A stretch of 64,000 nt of DNA from NCBI GenBank assembly GCA_040954595.2, contig CM082596.2, positions 2,976,001 to 3,040,000 of the forward strand. Direction: 5' to 3'. The notes under the pieces are model-generated. The model was not told the origin of the DNA, made no database searches, and worked only from the letters and a program-made list of their open reading frames with translations. Below are positions 35,970 to 47,608 of this stretch, in pieces. Both the position numbers and the translations under genes were made by a program. This stretch comes from Balanoglossus misakiensis. Taxonomy: Eukaryota > Hemichordata. How positions within the stretch are numbered: the stretch's first letter is position 1; each line of letters starts with the position of its first letter.

Positions 35970-38900
35970 TGTATGTATGTATGTATGTATGTATGTATGT
36001 ATGTATGTATGTATGTATGTATGTTTTTAGTACTCAATCAACATAATCTGCATGGCCACGACTTGTATAACATAAAAGTGATTCCCATTAAAGCAACATT
36101 GTCACTGTCTTTGAATATTTTTAGTCATTTTTGTTTGATACAAAAAGCTGTCTGTACTTTTTGACTTTGAAACATGCTTAAATACGGGTCAACTGTAAAC
36201 AATTGCCACTCTGCTGGTAGACAGACTTGATTAAACGTTCGACGAAAGATTTCAGGACAGGCGGGTACCTAAAAACCATGGAGGGAAATGTCTGAATGCA
36301 TGCTGGTACATAAGGATTAGGCTGCTGCGGGTGGGTCTACTGATATCTCAATTGACAGTGCCTATTATATAGATAAAGATAACAGTTTATACTAGTACTA
36401 GTACGTGGCAATGTTTATTTGCTCTTGGGAAACGAAGCTTGTATGGGCGTAGGCATAACTTAAAGAGGTCACAAGCAAATGAATATGTCTTTGCATACAG
36501 CGATACAAGTAAATGTTTATTTTCATTATTTTGTATACTGAGGCTTTATGCAAGCATTACAGTCATTTGACAAGAGCAACTTTGTCCCTTTAACCAGTAG
36601 AGTGTTTATGTATCCAAATAAAACATCACATTATTTGCAGTCATTATACACTATTATTATACATCTAGTGCCGAGAACAATAGATTTTGGCGTGCAATAA
36701 AAAGCCGTACGGAACGGTACGTACGGAACGCGCGTTAAATAAGCCTTAGTTTCAAGGCGCCCCAAACTCACCGTGTACAGGTATGCGCTGTTATGCGGAC
36801 GGTTTCAAGGCGCCCCCACTCCAACGCACGTGCGCACACGTAAACAAAAAAGAAAGATGTCTGCTCACTGAGTCAACTGAACGGTTTTCGATCGATTGTA
36901 TCGGCATTTTGGCCGTTTTGAAAGCCAAGTAACATGCAAAACAAGAACTAACGGAGATGTAAGATGTATAATAATAAGGTTATTACGAAAATACCGCAAA
37001 GTATGCACTCGGACATTAGCGCAGCGCATCGCCCTCCGCTACGCGTCGGGCGATACTCAGCGCTAATGTCCTCGTGCATACTTTGCGGTATTTTCGTAAT
37101 AACCTCATAGTATGTTCTACTTGGCTGCTTCCAATTAAGTAAATGACTTCTAGACTGACAATCACTAATAATATATAGCACATGTCATAGCGTTGCACAA
37201 AAGACAGTGTATACAACAAGCGAGTCATATAATCATTTTACATTTAGGCCTTTCAACAGTTTTCAAATAGTCCTAGGTATAAATGAAGACCAATATCCGC
37301 CCGAAAATGAATTAATCATCTTATCAGAATCTGAAAGGGTCATTGCTGTAGCTTTTGGCTTTCTTCCCAATATTTGTTCTGTGTATCAAATTCAATTTCT
37401 TGCTCTACTCCAAACAGTACGCTATACCCAGTACTTCACTTGTTAAGTATGTGCATGTGTTATGGCCATTGTTATTCAAGTTGGTGAAAAATACATTCTA
37501 GTCTGGACTTGAATTCAAATTTTGCACAATAACAATGCTGACTTATGGCACCATAACCCTTCATTATAATTGAAAACTTCACAGGTTTAACAAGAGGCAG
37601 AGCGCTCAAATTCGATCAAACTTGTGAATCACACGTAATATTCTGCAACGAGATACCCATTCCTGGTATGCAGATGATGTCCGCATGCTTTTGGGTCAAG
37701 ATACAAGGCAGTGATGGCCAGCAACACACCTTCGTATCATACAAAACTGACATGAGCGACAATGAGATTCTCTTGACGTATATACAAGATCCCAATACAC
37801 CTAATTGGCTTTCATTTATACATGCTAATAAATACGTGTTGAGCAAAGAAGAAAGTGTGAATGAATGGGCGTTCTTCTGTTTAACTTGGGACAACACAGA
37901 CCTTTTCCTGAACGGGCTACGTTTCGAACACACCGTTCCCCCACAACCTAGAGACATTAAAGGTGGAGGCTCTCTCATACTTGGTCAAGACCAAGACAAA
38001 GACGGCGACGATACACTATGCCCGGCCAATCAGAATTATCCGTTCGAGGAAAACGAAGCATTCAAAGGCTACATGGCTGATTTTAGCCTCTGGAATCGAG
38101 TCATCAGTGGGCAAGAAATGGAAGAGATGATGCTTGATACGTGTGGGATGTCCTACAATGATGCCATAATATCTTGGGTGAACACACCAGTACAATTAGA
38201 AAAAGTTTACGAAATGGCTCTAAACGATCGAAACATTAAATGTAAGTTTACACCTATGGTCATATAAGGCTAATTAAAGTAGCATATTGTGACTTAGAAT
38301 TGTTCAATATATCACTTTCGCATATTTCATATTTTGCTCTGTTATCAGGAGGACTGTTTGTTGTACCTAGCCCGTTATCCGTGAATAATTATTTTCTCTT
38401 CTTTGGTTTAAAACGTTCACATTTGGTATAGAGTACCTAGGGATAATGTAAAGTCACGTTTGTTAACACTGTGATGAAACATGCAATATAAATGTATTGT
38501 ATTTAAGGAATAGCTTTTCATTTGTAATGACACATTTATCATCAGTTTAAATTTTCTTACCAGGTATGGAGAATGTTGCCTTTGAGAAAACCGTAATAGG
38601 GCTAGGGGTGTGTTCAAATGGAGGCAATTGTGATTTGAGTAATCTCGTTGATGGAATTAAGGACACGTGTGTTTCTCAAACTGGTGGTGAACCTCTGGCC
38701 GCAAAGGTTGATCTAGGAGCATTCTATCACATACGCAGAATTGCCATCTCCATCGAAGGAGGTGTGTATAGAGTTCATGTTCAAAATGACGTACTCACTC
38801 GATCGCTGTCGACAGTACCGGTACATTGACTACATGTACTTTTTTGACAGTTTGACAACTCAACAAAACATGACATATTGCCCGCGGAAACCGTTGCGAA

Positions 38901-41900
38901 TAACACAAAACTCACGGTTCATACTTTTGATTATAGGTAACAGTGGTGTCACCACCATTGTCATTGATCCTAGTCCGGAGAACCAAATCACCACCGCTGT
39001 CATTAGTCCAGAGAACCTGCAAGCAGTCGACTGTCCAACGGGAGGCGACGGAGGATTTAATCACCCTGATTCAGCGTATTTGGTTTTTTGGTGTTATTAT
39101 GCCATTGGTCAGTACATCAAGGTTGACATTAATCATGACGGTGACGTTTGCGACTTACTAGTACAAGGAGGTGAGTTCAGTAAACAATGTGCGTTAACGA
39201 CTTTTCAAGCGAGGAATATTAAATTTTAATTACAAAATTCAACATCTTTGTTGCCATCACTAACTAAAGTGTCCACAATTGAAGTACCATTTCACGGGTT
39301 GACGTCCATGTACTGGTAATACTCAATTATGCGATTTCATCAAGGACTCAATTATTTATCTATATTGCCTAAACCAAATAGATAGCGACTCTCACAATTA
39401 TAGTTTGTTGATGTGTACAGTGTAGGTTCGCTACCATTGGTTGCATTGGTTTGTGTTATCTGTCGATTGCAGAGTTCCTCTACAACTGCACTGGCTATAG
39501 AAATATCTCTGACGTGACCCTGCTGGGTCAACCAACTGGCCAACTATGGTGGAGTACACCCCCAATAACAACTGGGCCTCATCCTGTGCTGTGTGATCAT
39601 CAACAAGGGCATCATTTTGAAATTGGAACAACCATAGAATCCTGCAGACAATATGATGGCCTCAGACAACATTTTGACTGTTCCTTCAAGGCCACAATTC
39701 GTGGTGAGTGCTACGTACCATAATGAACAGCGTACGTGACACCAGGACAAACATAATATGCTAATTCTACTGGGATTCAATTACCGGTAGGATACCGAAT
39801 CGTTAAACCCTGGCCCACAAGTAGGGAACATCAGATGTTCGAGTTTACATTTCCACTAGAAGCAGTTTCAGGGCTAATTTTACTTCCATTTAATTGCTTA
39901 TAATCCTTTAACCACAATGGTTTGGTCCATATCCATTGTTTTCTATGGTAGAGTTGAACCTCTGTAGGGGCATTGGGGGTGAAAGGATTAAAAGTTTGTG
40001 TTAGATGTTTATCTGAACACGACCACCCATTTATCCGGGGTTGTGTGACAGAGCATTTCAAGGTAATGGCTCTATTTTCTATTCACAGATGAGGAGAATC
40101 CTTTGATTACATCAAGTTGCAGCAACATAGATGCGCCGTTGTCTCCCCCCTCAGCACCATGCACGTGCGTTTTTTGGGAGGAGCCCATCGCGCAAGACAA
40201 CTCTGGTGACGTTGCAGTGAACGCCAGCGCCAAACCTGGAGACTGTTTCCCACGGGGTACAACAGAAGTGACGTACGAGTTCCGCGACCCGTCAGCCAAT
40301 CAAGTGGCGTGCTCTTTTAACGTGACCGTTGGAGGTAAACGCAAACAGAACAAACCTTGCAACTTTAACCGATAAACCCCACATTACACGACGGTCAAGG
40401 ATTTGTATTTACTCATCGATTGCAATGGCATTGCGTGGAAAAAATATTTTCATATTTTGGATAGTTTGGAAACGTTATTTATGAAATTTCGGATGCAAGT
40501 TTTTGAGTCATTACATAGTTGGCATCTCCCAAACTGGTCGACCTGTTCAAAATGATGACAAATAGTTTACAAAAGTCCTGAGAATTAGACTCTCAATATA
40601 ATTCGGATGCTTACCATTGCTATCTTTGCCTCCGCATAGGGCCATGTTCTCTGGTACTCAGGCGTGGTAATTCCGTTTGGAATGGAACTGTTCTCCACGG
40701 CAAAACTGTGACGGCCTCCTGTCGTCATGGATGGAAACCTGATAAAGCACAAGGAGTCGAATGTTATGATGGCGAACTGAATGGAACGATGCCAATCTGT
40801 GTTGGTCTGTAACATTCATTCAGAGATTCCCTGTGTGTAGGAAGACCAATTGGCATATCTGCCTGCCAAAGTTAACCCACAGTGGACCATTTTCAAAACT
40901 GCATGAGATCTTACGAGATCTCAAGTGGCTTAATTGGCAGTTTATATATGACGGTATTCTCATGAGACACAGGACAAACAGCACATTTTGCCCCGTCGTT
41001 TTAAACGGCACTTATTAAGTTCCAATTGTTGTTAAACTCTGCACTTATTCTAGTTTCATACAAATTTAATTTGTTTTAGTAAATGCTGGCGACATTCATT
41101 TACATAACGTACGTTATTCACAGACAGATTGAGTAAACCTAACCCAGTTCTAATAATAATCTCTTAATTATTTTAGATATCAACGAATGCTTGGAGAATA
41201 CGCACGACTGTGCTGTCTTCAAGGGAACGGAATATTGCGAGAACAATATTGGGAGCTATACATGCACATGCGTCTCATATTACAAGAGAGTTGGGGAAAG
41301 TTGTCTGCCTGATGTTTTGAATGAAGGCGATACAACATCTACATGTACCATCGGTAAGTACACTTGCATGTTTTTAGTCTGTTCGCAATCATAGTTCTAT
41401 ATTGTGATGCATCTTTACAATTACATATTCCACAGGGGCATCTGACCTGTTCTGTCCGGATCTGACTGACGAGAATGGTATTTTGTGGTCTAAAACAAAG
41501 TATGGTTGCACCTCTGACTGGCAGCGTTGCCCCAGCGGCACAAAAGGCATGGAGAGTTTCATTTTTTTTCAGTTTCATTTGAAGAGGATTGAGTAAGGGA
41601 TAAGTCCCATAATTCCCTTTTTAATAATCAACACACAATATGAACACAATACATCAAGATAAATAATGCATGTGCTACTTAACACTAAATGGTAGATTTC
41701 GTGTCGTTTAGGTCTGTATCGTCGAAAGTGTGACTGGCTTGGACAGTGGATCGAAGGTGAAACAACGTATTGTCAGTCAGAAGTCTTATCCGAGATCATG
41801 AAAGAGGCAAGTTCAATTAACCCCTGTTCAAAATTCCTTTTGTACCATTTATCTCGAATGTTGTTCATTCTTACTACAATTGCTTTCATCCATAGTGTGC

Positions 41901-42236
41901 TATTGGGGACAACACGAGTATTATTAACTAGAGGCTCTACCATTCTCTAAGTCTAAGGAACATATTAGCTGGCATGCATAATGTACGTGTGTTTATAATG
42001 TGCGTGATAATTTCTACTACTCTCAAATGCACAGACTCAAGACGTTAACTCAACCGACCAAGCCAGTGAGGTGCTTGGTGCCACCGCAGGGTTCTTGTCT
42101 GGCGGGAACATTGCTGTCGGTGGTGACCTTCTTCTGGTCATGAAAATTCTTCATCAAATGGAGGAAAGCAATCCGATGGCCATGAGTGAACCCGTCGAAA
42201 TTAAACAGCAATACCTAGAAGTGAGACCGATTATTC

Positions 42237-42327
<91 letters not shown>

Positions 42328-45300
42328 GCTATCTGACTGACTGTCTGTCTATCTCTATCTGCATATCTCTATCTGTCTGTCTTTTTCTTTCTTTCTTTCT
42401 TTCTTTTTATTCTGTGTTGCTCTGAGAAATAGTTTGCTTATCCACAAGCTGAAGCAGAACTGATTTATGTACATAATATTCCCATGTTATCGCAGGAATA
42501 TGTGAAAACGGCGAACCATCTTCTAGCCGCTGACAAAGAAAGGCACTGGCTGGCAATTCACGAGGTATGTACAGTGTGTTTCATGAAAAGTTTGTGTGAA
42601 GTTGACCGAACTTTACACTGTGGCCGAGGTTTTAGAGGTTCCACGTTATTTTGCAGGCACTGGGCTTAGACAAAGGCTCCATCGGCGTTTTTGAAGCCCT
42701 TCAAGTATTTGGTGACCACCTGATTGCTCATTTGCAGAGGGAAAATCTGACTGCGTACATGAAATATGACACTATCGGTAAACAATAGCAAGACTTGTTA
42801 TTATAGGGACTAAATGTCTCCAATGATGTTAAACAATCAAAGTTTTTTTTTAAGTTTTTTAAAAATTTATTTCCATAGAAGTTTTTATACAGATTTTTTA
42901 AAGATTCGATAGGAGAGATAATCTTAAACGGACAAGATATACAAACACCTACTACAAACTGTATTAGGTTACTCAATTGTGTGTGTGTGTGGTAATGACA
43001 AATACTAAAAAGGGACCTGCCTTCTATACTTTCTATAATCTAATTAATTCCAATGTTTTCGCTCTTGAAGAATATCAAGCTTTCCCAACCCAGAAGGTGA
43101 ACGTCGAAATGGATTCACTGGCCGTGCACACATCCCATGTTCAAGATCGACAAAGAAGGAATGCTGAGAATTCACCAGATGGATTAAATGTACAACTGAC
43201 CACAGACTTGACATTAAAGTCAGACGTATTCGCCAACACTTCTGGTAAGTATGTACCAGGCAGGAAGTGACGATGTTGTTACCAACGCCAGCATCCATGA
43301 CGATCTCCTTGTTCTCATTATCTATCATCAGTTGTCATGGTGTTATTGATGCATGCATAATTCCTCTGTGTTTAATATTAAATGAGTTTAATCTAGAGAT
43401 CATGTAGGCCTATTAACTTCCATCCCTTTATGTTGTCATTAGACGTTTCTGTCGTCGTTGCCTTTGTCTATCATAACCCCGCTGACGTTCTCCCGGTCAA
43501 GGCGAAAAGGTTAGTAAAAACTGTGGCATGTACACAGTACTTGGACTTATACCCAGAGTCACCCCCATCACCACACACGCCTATACTAACTAATGTGGAA
43601 AACCTGACGTGAAAGTTAATTATGACGCATGCGCTGTTCAGTGGACTCAGGGTACAGACACATAAAGGGACATGTGACATTTCCGGCACCACTTTTTATG
43701 CACAATTCCGCGTAAATTCTATCTGTTTCACTGTGGAAATACAAGATAAATTCCTTACACCTTAATACAATTACATGAAAAATTCAACGTTCCCTGTGTA
43801 TGTATTATTGATATTTCAGCACAGTGGAGAGACAGTTTGTCACATCTGTGACTGCCACCAAGAAAATACAGAAAGTGAACAGCCCAGTTGTGTCTGTCAG
43901 GATGTACAGTGGTGGCAGAGTTTCCGAGAAAAAAGAATCTATGATTCTGAAGATTCCACACAAGAAGGTAAGTCACATCTTACCGAGAGTTTATATAATT
44001 TATTGGCGACGTTTTTGTTTGTGTTTTCTAAATCGATGGAGACGTTTTGACCTAATTAGATATGCAATTCTGAAGGAGCAACTTAAAACAAAAATGACCC
44101 ACTAATAGACCATTTCTCAAACTCCACGAGACTCCGCGAGATCTCGCGTGGCTAGGCAGTTTATATGGGAGGACATTCTCATGCCACACTCGACAGACAA
44201 CATATCGTCCATCCTGTTTAAATGACACAAAATTACAATTTTTCTCATATTTTCAGCCTGGTTATGATCCAATGTGTGCAACAATGCGATTCAATACACT
44301 CCCACGGTGAGTATAATAACAGTGTGTATTAAAGTCTCTTGTCAGAATCACAAATGCAGGTTAGTTTTCTTCCAATGATGGCCTCACACTATGCGGATAT
44401 GAATGTAATATTACAGGCTGATTTGAATATTTTTTACTCCTCCAAATAAATATCTGTCTTGTCAGGGTTTGGAAATACGATGAATGTACTCTGATTGGGT
44501 CACAATCCGGTGCAGACTACACGTCATGCAAATGTCCCCAACCAACCATCGTTGCTGTCGTCACCACCATGGGTGGGGAACCAGTGGTAAATATCCAATA
44601 CATTGTCTTGTACTTGAATTGCCACTTAGTAATTCCCCTGACCCCTTGAATTGAAATAGAAGTGAATGATAGGGATCGTAATATAGCCAATGGTAACATT
44701 AACTGTATGGAACTTTCTTACAGCCGTTCCTGATCGCTGCAAGAGACCCCCTCATCGGCATCGCTAATGGTCTTTCTTTTCTACTGACCATGGCATCTGT
44801 TGTACTCCTCTTTCTATCTGGGTAAGTCAATCAGTGTTAGTACTTGGCGCAAGAGGCAGAGAGCCTCAGCCTTCGCTTCAGAGGATAAATATAAGAGAAC
44901 CGGTATGTGGCAAAGAAAAAATGGCACTGCTGCTAAAACTGAACTCAAGTGACTTGAGACAATCAATAAAATAAAAATATAGTAGTACATTGTACTTGAG
45001 CCAGTTTCAGACTTGTATACACGCATATATGTAATTTTTGTTTTCTTTTATTGCAGTTTGAACACGGATCAGTACTATGTGATTCGCCATTACACAATTA
45101 CGTTCTTGCCAATGCATTTGTTTGTTTGTCTTGGATTAGCAGCAAGCAATACAGTGGTAAGTTCATGCAATAAAAGTGATCAGTTTGTTCAAGTTATTAT
45201 AAGAAAAGGACACAAGCCAGCAAACAGTCAGCAAGTCAATCAGTAAATCAATACATCGATCAATCAATCCCAAGTACAATAGCTTTTGTTACCATGAATT

Positions 45301-47608
45301 AGGTGCCGAATAAATGTAATTTGCATTTTATAGGTTAACAACATATCCACGGCCATGATCCAGTTCTCATTCCTTGCCACTAATGCCTGGACATTGAATC
45401 TGGCAATCGAATCGTACAGAAGACTCGCTTGCTACAGACACACCAGCAAGTATGGAAAGTAGGTAGTTAATGTTGGCTCATAATTAACTCTTCCAGTGCC
45501 ATGATTGGTAGTTATACAGTTACAACGTGTCTTGGCAAAGGATGCGTAACCTGGTAGCACTTGTTTTGATGAATGATTGGCCATGGGAGAGCTTTTGTGG
45601 TCCCTTTGCAAATGTCGACGGCAGCAATGCATCATAGTTTAATTCTAGGTGGCTATGAGGTTTAATTTTTTTCATTTGTCCTAAAATTGTCTTAATTGCA
45701 GGGTGATGTATTTCATCAATGGTTGGGTCTTACCCTTAGCTGTAACACTGATTTCCTTATGGATAAAAGTGGAAGTATACAAAGAAAGAGACAGGTAGGT
45801 ATAGGTATAATAAACAAACCTCTGGATCAGTTTCATTGCTTTTATAACACTGTAAAACCTACATCCCCAGCATCTCAATGTTCCACATATATCATTATTA
45901 TTTGCAGATTTTGGTTCCCATTGGTGCCTTACATTATGGTGCCATGTGCTGTCATTGTAATATTGATGAATCTGGTGAGTTGCATGTTCATATCAGAATT
46001 ATTGTTTTATTGATTTTGGCAGCCAATTTATTGCTTGATTAATTATACGTTGAATGACTGATCGATTGACATACTGACTAATGTATACTAGTATGTAGTG
46101 GTGGAGTTGTAATTTGTTGTTGTTTTGTTGGTTGCTTTTGGTATTTCAACCAATGTTTACTTTTGAATTTCACAGACCAGCATTGCCCTTCTTATCCTGA
46201 CGAAGCGAGAATTTGACCGGGAAAGACGATATTATGAATCCGAAGAGTGGCAACATTACTGGTAGGTTGTAATGTTTAAATTTTGGGGGCTGACTTCCTG
46301 AGTTGCCATGGTAACGATGGCTATTTGCATAGGTGACAGCTTTAATACCTCGTGTACCAGATTTGTAATAAAATGTTGCATCTTTTTTTGTCGGTGACAG
46401 GGAAGGGCTGCGGACAATAATGATATCTTTGCCTGCCACAATACTGACATGGTTGATTGGAACATTGGCTTGTAACAGTGGTGACCTAATTCCTGGGTAT
46501 GCCTTCATAGGGGCTTCAATCAGCCTGGTATGTAGGAGGGGCTATGTAATATCAATTGTAACACACCTCATATGTAATCTCTGCTGTGATTGGTCAATGT
46601 GAAGTCACATGGATGAGTTACCAGTCAACAGTATTTTGAACTGTTGCCTGGCCTTGCTTGGTTCTTTTTTTAATTTAAACTGCCTGAGTAAAAACTGCCC
46701 GAGTGAAAACTGCCTGAGTGAAATGGTTGAGGCATGTTACAAAAGACATATTGACTGACCACATTTGGGTAACTGCATGATATGTTTTTGTGAAGAAAGT
46801 AAACGTGTTCGAAATGATGAAGCACATTTTTCAAACACCATAATATTATACCCCGTTTGTATTTCGCTATGTTGTTTTTTCCAGGGTCCATGGACCTTCT
46901 TGGCTATCTGCGCAAACAACGTGGAGGTAAGGAAAACACAATAAAATCTTCTTTTAAAACAGTAATGGTTATCAGAATGTTGGCCCAAATGAAACGCTGT
47001 TTGCCTTGAGCAATCTATGCATGCCCATGTCATAAGTGATTCGAAAATGAGAGCACATTCAAAGTCTTTATTCCTCAGGGGTTGATGAAATATAGTCTTA
47101 AAGATTGCACAGTTTTGTGAATAGCATGAAATCTTAGCGCCTTCCCACCCCCACCCCCACTGACAGTGTATAAACCTGCATGAAAACAAACTGACTGTCC
47201 TAATTCTCATTCAGCTGCTGGTGGCGATCAGGGTGAACCGCGGGAGAGACGTTGACGAAAAAGAGGCCATGGTAGAATATAAGGAGATAGAGCATGCACG
47301 ATTCGATGCCAGGAGAGTCAACAGGGACGAGGCAGCGGAAGTCCAAAAACAGAAAAACCAGGAAGAATTCGAAATGAACCAACGGAGGCAACGGATCACA
47401 GGTTTATTCCATGTGGTAAGTGTTTTCCGCAACCATCAATGGATACAAATGTGTGTCTGTTTTTCTTCCCAATCTATTTCTGTTGCTACTTTATATCAAT
47501 TGGGAATGGTATTGCAGTGACAGAGATATTGTTTTCATTTGGGTACATTTTGACATATCTTTGATTTTTTTTATATATATACAGGCTAGCAAAGCGAAGA
47601 GCATGTAA
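35642..47608 (+). CDS. Adhesion GPCR copy 2 (28 exons, about 1379 aa), lacking the tectonin domain
   Basis: This is the tandem paralog of the preceding gene. Exons: 35642-35768, 37585-38241, 38564-38761, 38937-39170, 39473-39703, 40089-40334, 40640-40804, 41177-41353, 41436-41546, 41712-41806, 42035-42220, 42496-42564, 42657-42777, 43071-43244, 43443-43509, 43820-43967, 44257-44306, 44466-44586, 44724-44821, 45057-45156, 45334-45458, 45702-45794, 45908-45974, 46176-46261, 46401-46527, 46885-46926, 47215-47415, 47585-47608. The sum is 4140 bp in one frame. Residue ranges: signal 1-42, pentraxin 43-261, F5/8 262-405, HYR 406-482 and 483-564, sushi 565-619, EGF 620-678, HRM 679-747, GAIN/GPS 748-1059, 7TM 1060-1305, tail 1306-1379. 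The donor at 41547 is GC and less certain. Most exon lengths from HYR2 to the tail equal those of copy 1. Confidence 0.91.
35941..36024. repeat. (ATGT)21 microsatellite
   Basis: An uninterrupted ATGT tetranucleotide array in intron 1 of the second adhesion GPCR. Copy 1 has a same-motif array in a different intron (28491-28596). Confidence 0.95.
36751..36817. repeat. Short direct repeat GTTTCAAGGCGCCCC
   Basis: GTTTCAAGGCGCCCC occurs at about 36751 and again at about 36803. A preceding CG-rich stretch contains repeated TACGGAACG. It lies within the 1.8 kb intron 1 of copy 2. Function unknown. Confidence 0.6.
36978..37104. mobile_element. 127-bp foldback (hairpin) element
   Basis: Near-perfect inverted arms of about 45 bp run from GGTTATTACGAAAATACCGC on the left to GCGGTATTTTCGTAATAACC on the right. 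Only two mismatches occur in the outer arm, and ATCGCCC / GGGCGAT extends it further inward. The loop is short and CG-rich. It carries no coding sequence. The form is that of a MITE-like foldback element inserted in intron 1 of the second adhesion GPCR; no target-site duplication is clear. Confidence 0.75.
37585..38241 (+). CDS. Adhesion GPCR 2, exon 2: pentraxin/LamG-type domain
   Basis: A 657-bp phase 1-1 exon homologous to exon 3 of copy 1. It includes [46 protein letters not shown], then [18 protein letters not shown] and NDAIISW. The pentraxin signature-like FFCLTW is kept. It joins the signal exon directly, with no tectonin exon between. Confidence 0.88.
38564..39170 (+). CDS. Adhesion GPCR 2, exons 3-4: fucolectin-type F5/8 domain
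   Basis: Exons 38564-38761 and 38937-39170 encode [41 protein letters not shown] and, in the second half, [20 protein letters not shown]. The intron falls at the same place and phase as in copy 1. The two halves are divergent from copy 1 in sequence, unlike the HYR2 and sushi exons. Confidence 0.82.
39473..39703 (+). CDS. Adhesion GPCR 2, exon 5: HYR-like domain 1
   Basis: The exon reads [43 protein letters not shown] and [10 protein letters not shown]. It aligns throughout with exon 6 of copy 1, including the WW and the cysteines. Phase 1 at both ends. Confidence 0.82.
40089..40334 (+). CDS. Adhesion GPCR 2, exon 6: HYR domain 2
   Basis: A 246-bp exon, nearly identical to 27825-28070 over its last 180 bases. 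HYR pattern as there ([24 protein letters not shown]). The high identity compared with neighbouring exons suggests recent gene conversion. Confidence 0.88.
40640..40804 (+). CDS. Adhesion GPCR 2, exon 7: sushi (CCP) domain
   Basis: A 165-bp exon with four cysteines, [19 protein letters not shown] and GTMPICV(G). It differs from copy 1 mainly in its first third. Phase 1 at both ends. Confidence 0.86.
40883..41012 (+). repeat. Dispersed hairpin repeat, copy 3
   Basis: A diverged copy in the intron after the sushi exon. It begins GGACCATTTTCAAAACTGCA, has the palindromic GAGATC...GAGATCTCA core, and continues with GGCAGTTTATATATGACGG and ATTCTCATGAGACACAGGAC. It matches copy 4 along its whole length. 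Confidence 0.65.
41177..41353 (+). CDS. Adhesion GPCR 2, exon 8: calcium-binding EGF domain
   Basis: The exon opens DINECLEN, then [12 protein letters not shown] with the expected EGF spacing, and ends in a short Thr-rich linker. It is nine bases shorter than in copy 1, all in the linker. Phase 1 at both ends. Confidence 0.92.
41436..41806 (+). CDS. Adhesion GPCR 2, exons 9-10: HRM domain
   Basis: Exons 41436-41546 and 41712-41806 have lengths 111 and 95, identical to copy 1. Motifs include [28 protein letters not shown] and [10 protein letters not shown]. The donor of exon 9 would be AAAG|GCATGG, a weak GC site; a weak GT site nine bases later (end 41555) is the alternative. Exon 10 ends at GAG|GCAAGT, again GC, as in copy 1. 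Confidence 0.82.
42035..44586 (+). CDS. Adhesion GPCR 2, exons 11-18: GAIN domain and GPS region
   Basis: Eight exons correspond one to one with copy 1; seven have identical lengths and one (43071-43244) is 18 bases longer. The GPS triad is again Gln-Pro-Thr (44539-44547). A furin-like RQRR lies at 43148-43159. Exon 43820-43967 and the last 30 bases of the intron before it match copy 1 almost exactly. Confidence 0.88.
42238..42325. repeat. (CTAT)22 microsatellite
   Basis: A CTAT array begins only about 17 bases after a splice donor (42221) in the GAIN region of copy 2. It is followed by degenerate CTGT and TTTC runs to about 42405. Its closeness to the donor could affect splicing if the array length varies. 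Confidence 0.95.
44107..44226 (+). repeat. Dispersed hairpin repeat, copy 4
   Basis: This copy reads GACCATTTCTCAAACTCCAC, then GAGACTCCGCGAGATCTCGC, and a tail with GGCAGTTTATATGGGAGGAC and TCTCATGCCACACTCGACAG. It lies in the intron between two GAIN exons of copy 2. Confidence 0.7.
44724..46926 (+). CDS. Adhesion GPCR 2, exons 19-26: seven-transmembrane domain
   Basis: Eight exons (44724-44821, 45057-45156, 45334-45458, 45702-45794, 45908-45974, 46176-46261, 46401-46527, 46885-46926). Exon lengths match copy 1 except one codon fewer in TM2. Motifs include [71 protein letters not shown] and [15 protein letters not shown]. The TM3-ECL2 cysteine pair is absent here too. Confidence 0.9.
47215..47608 (+). 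CDS. Adhesion GPCR 2, exons 27-28: cytoplasmic tail and stop
   Basis: Exon 47215-47415 encodes a charged helical tail (for example [20 protein letters not shown]). The 24-bp last exon, 47585-47608, encodes ASKAKSM-stop. Lengths equal those of copy 1. Confidence 0.88.
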
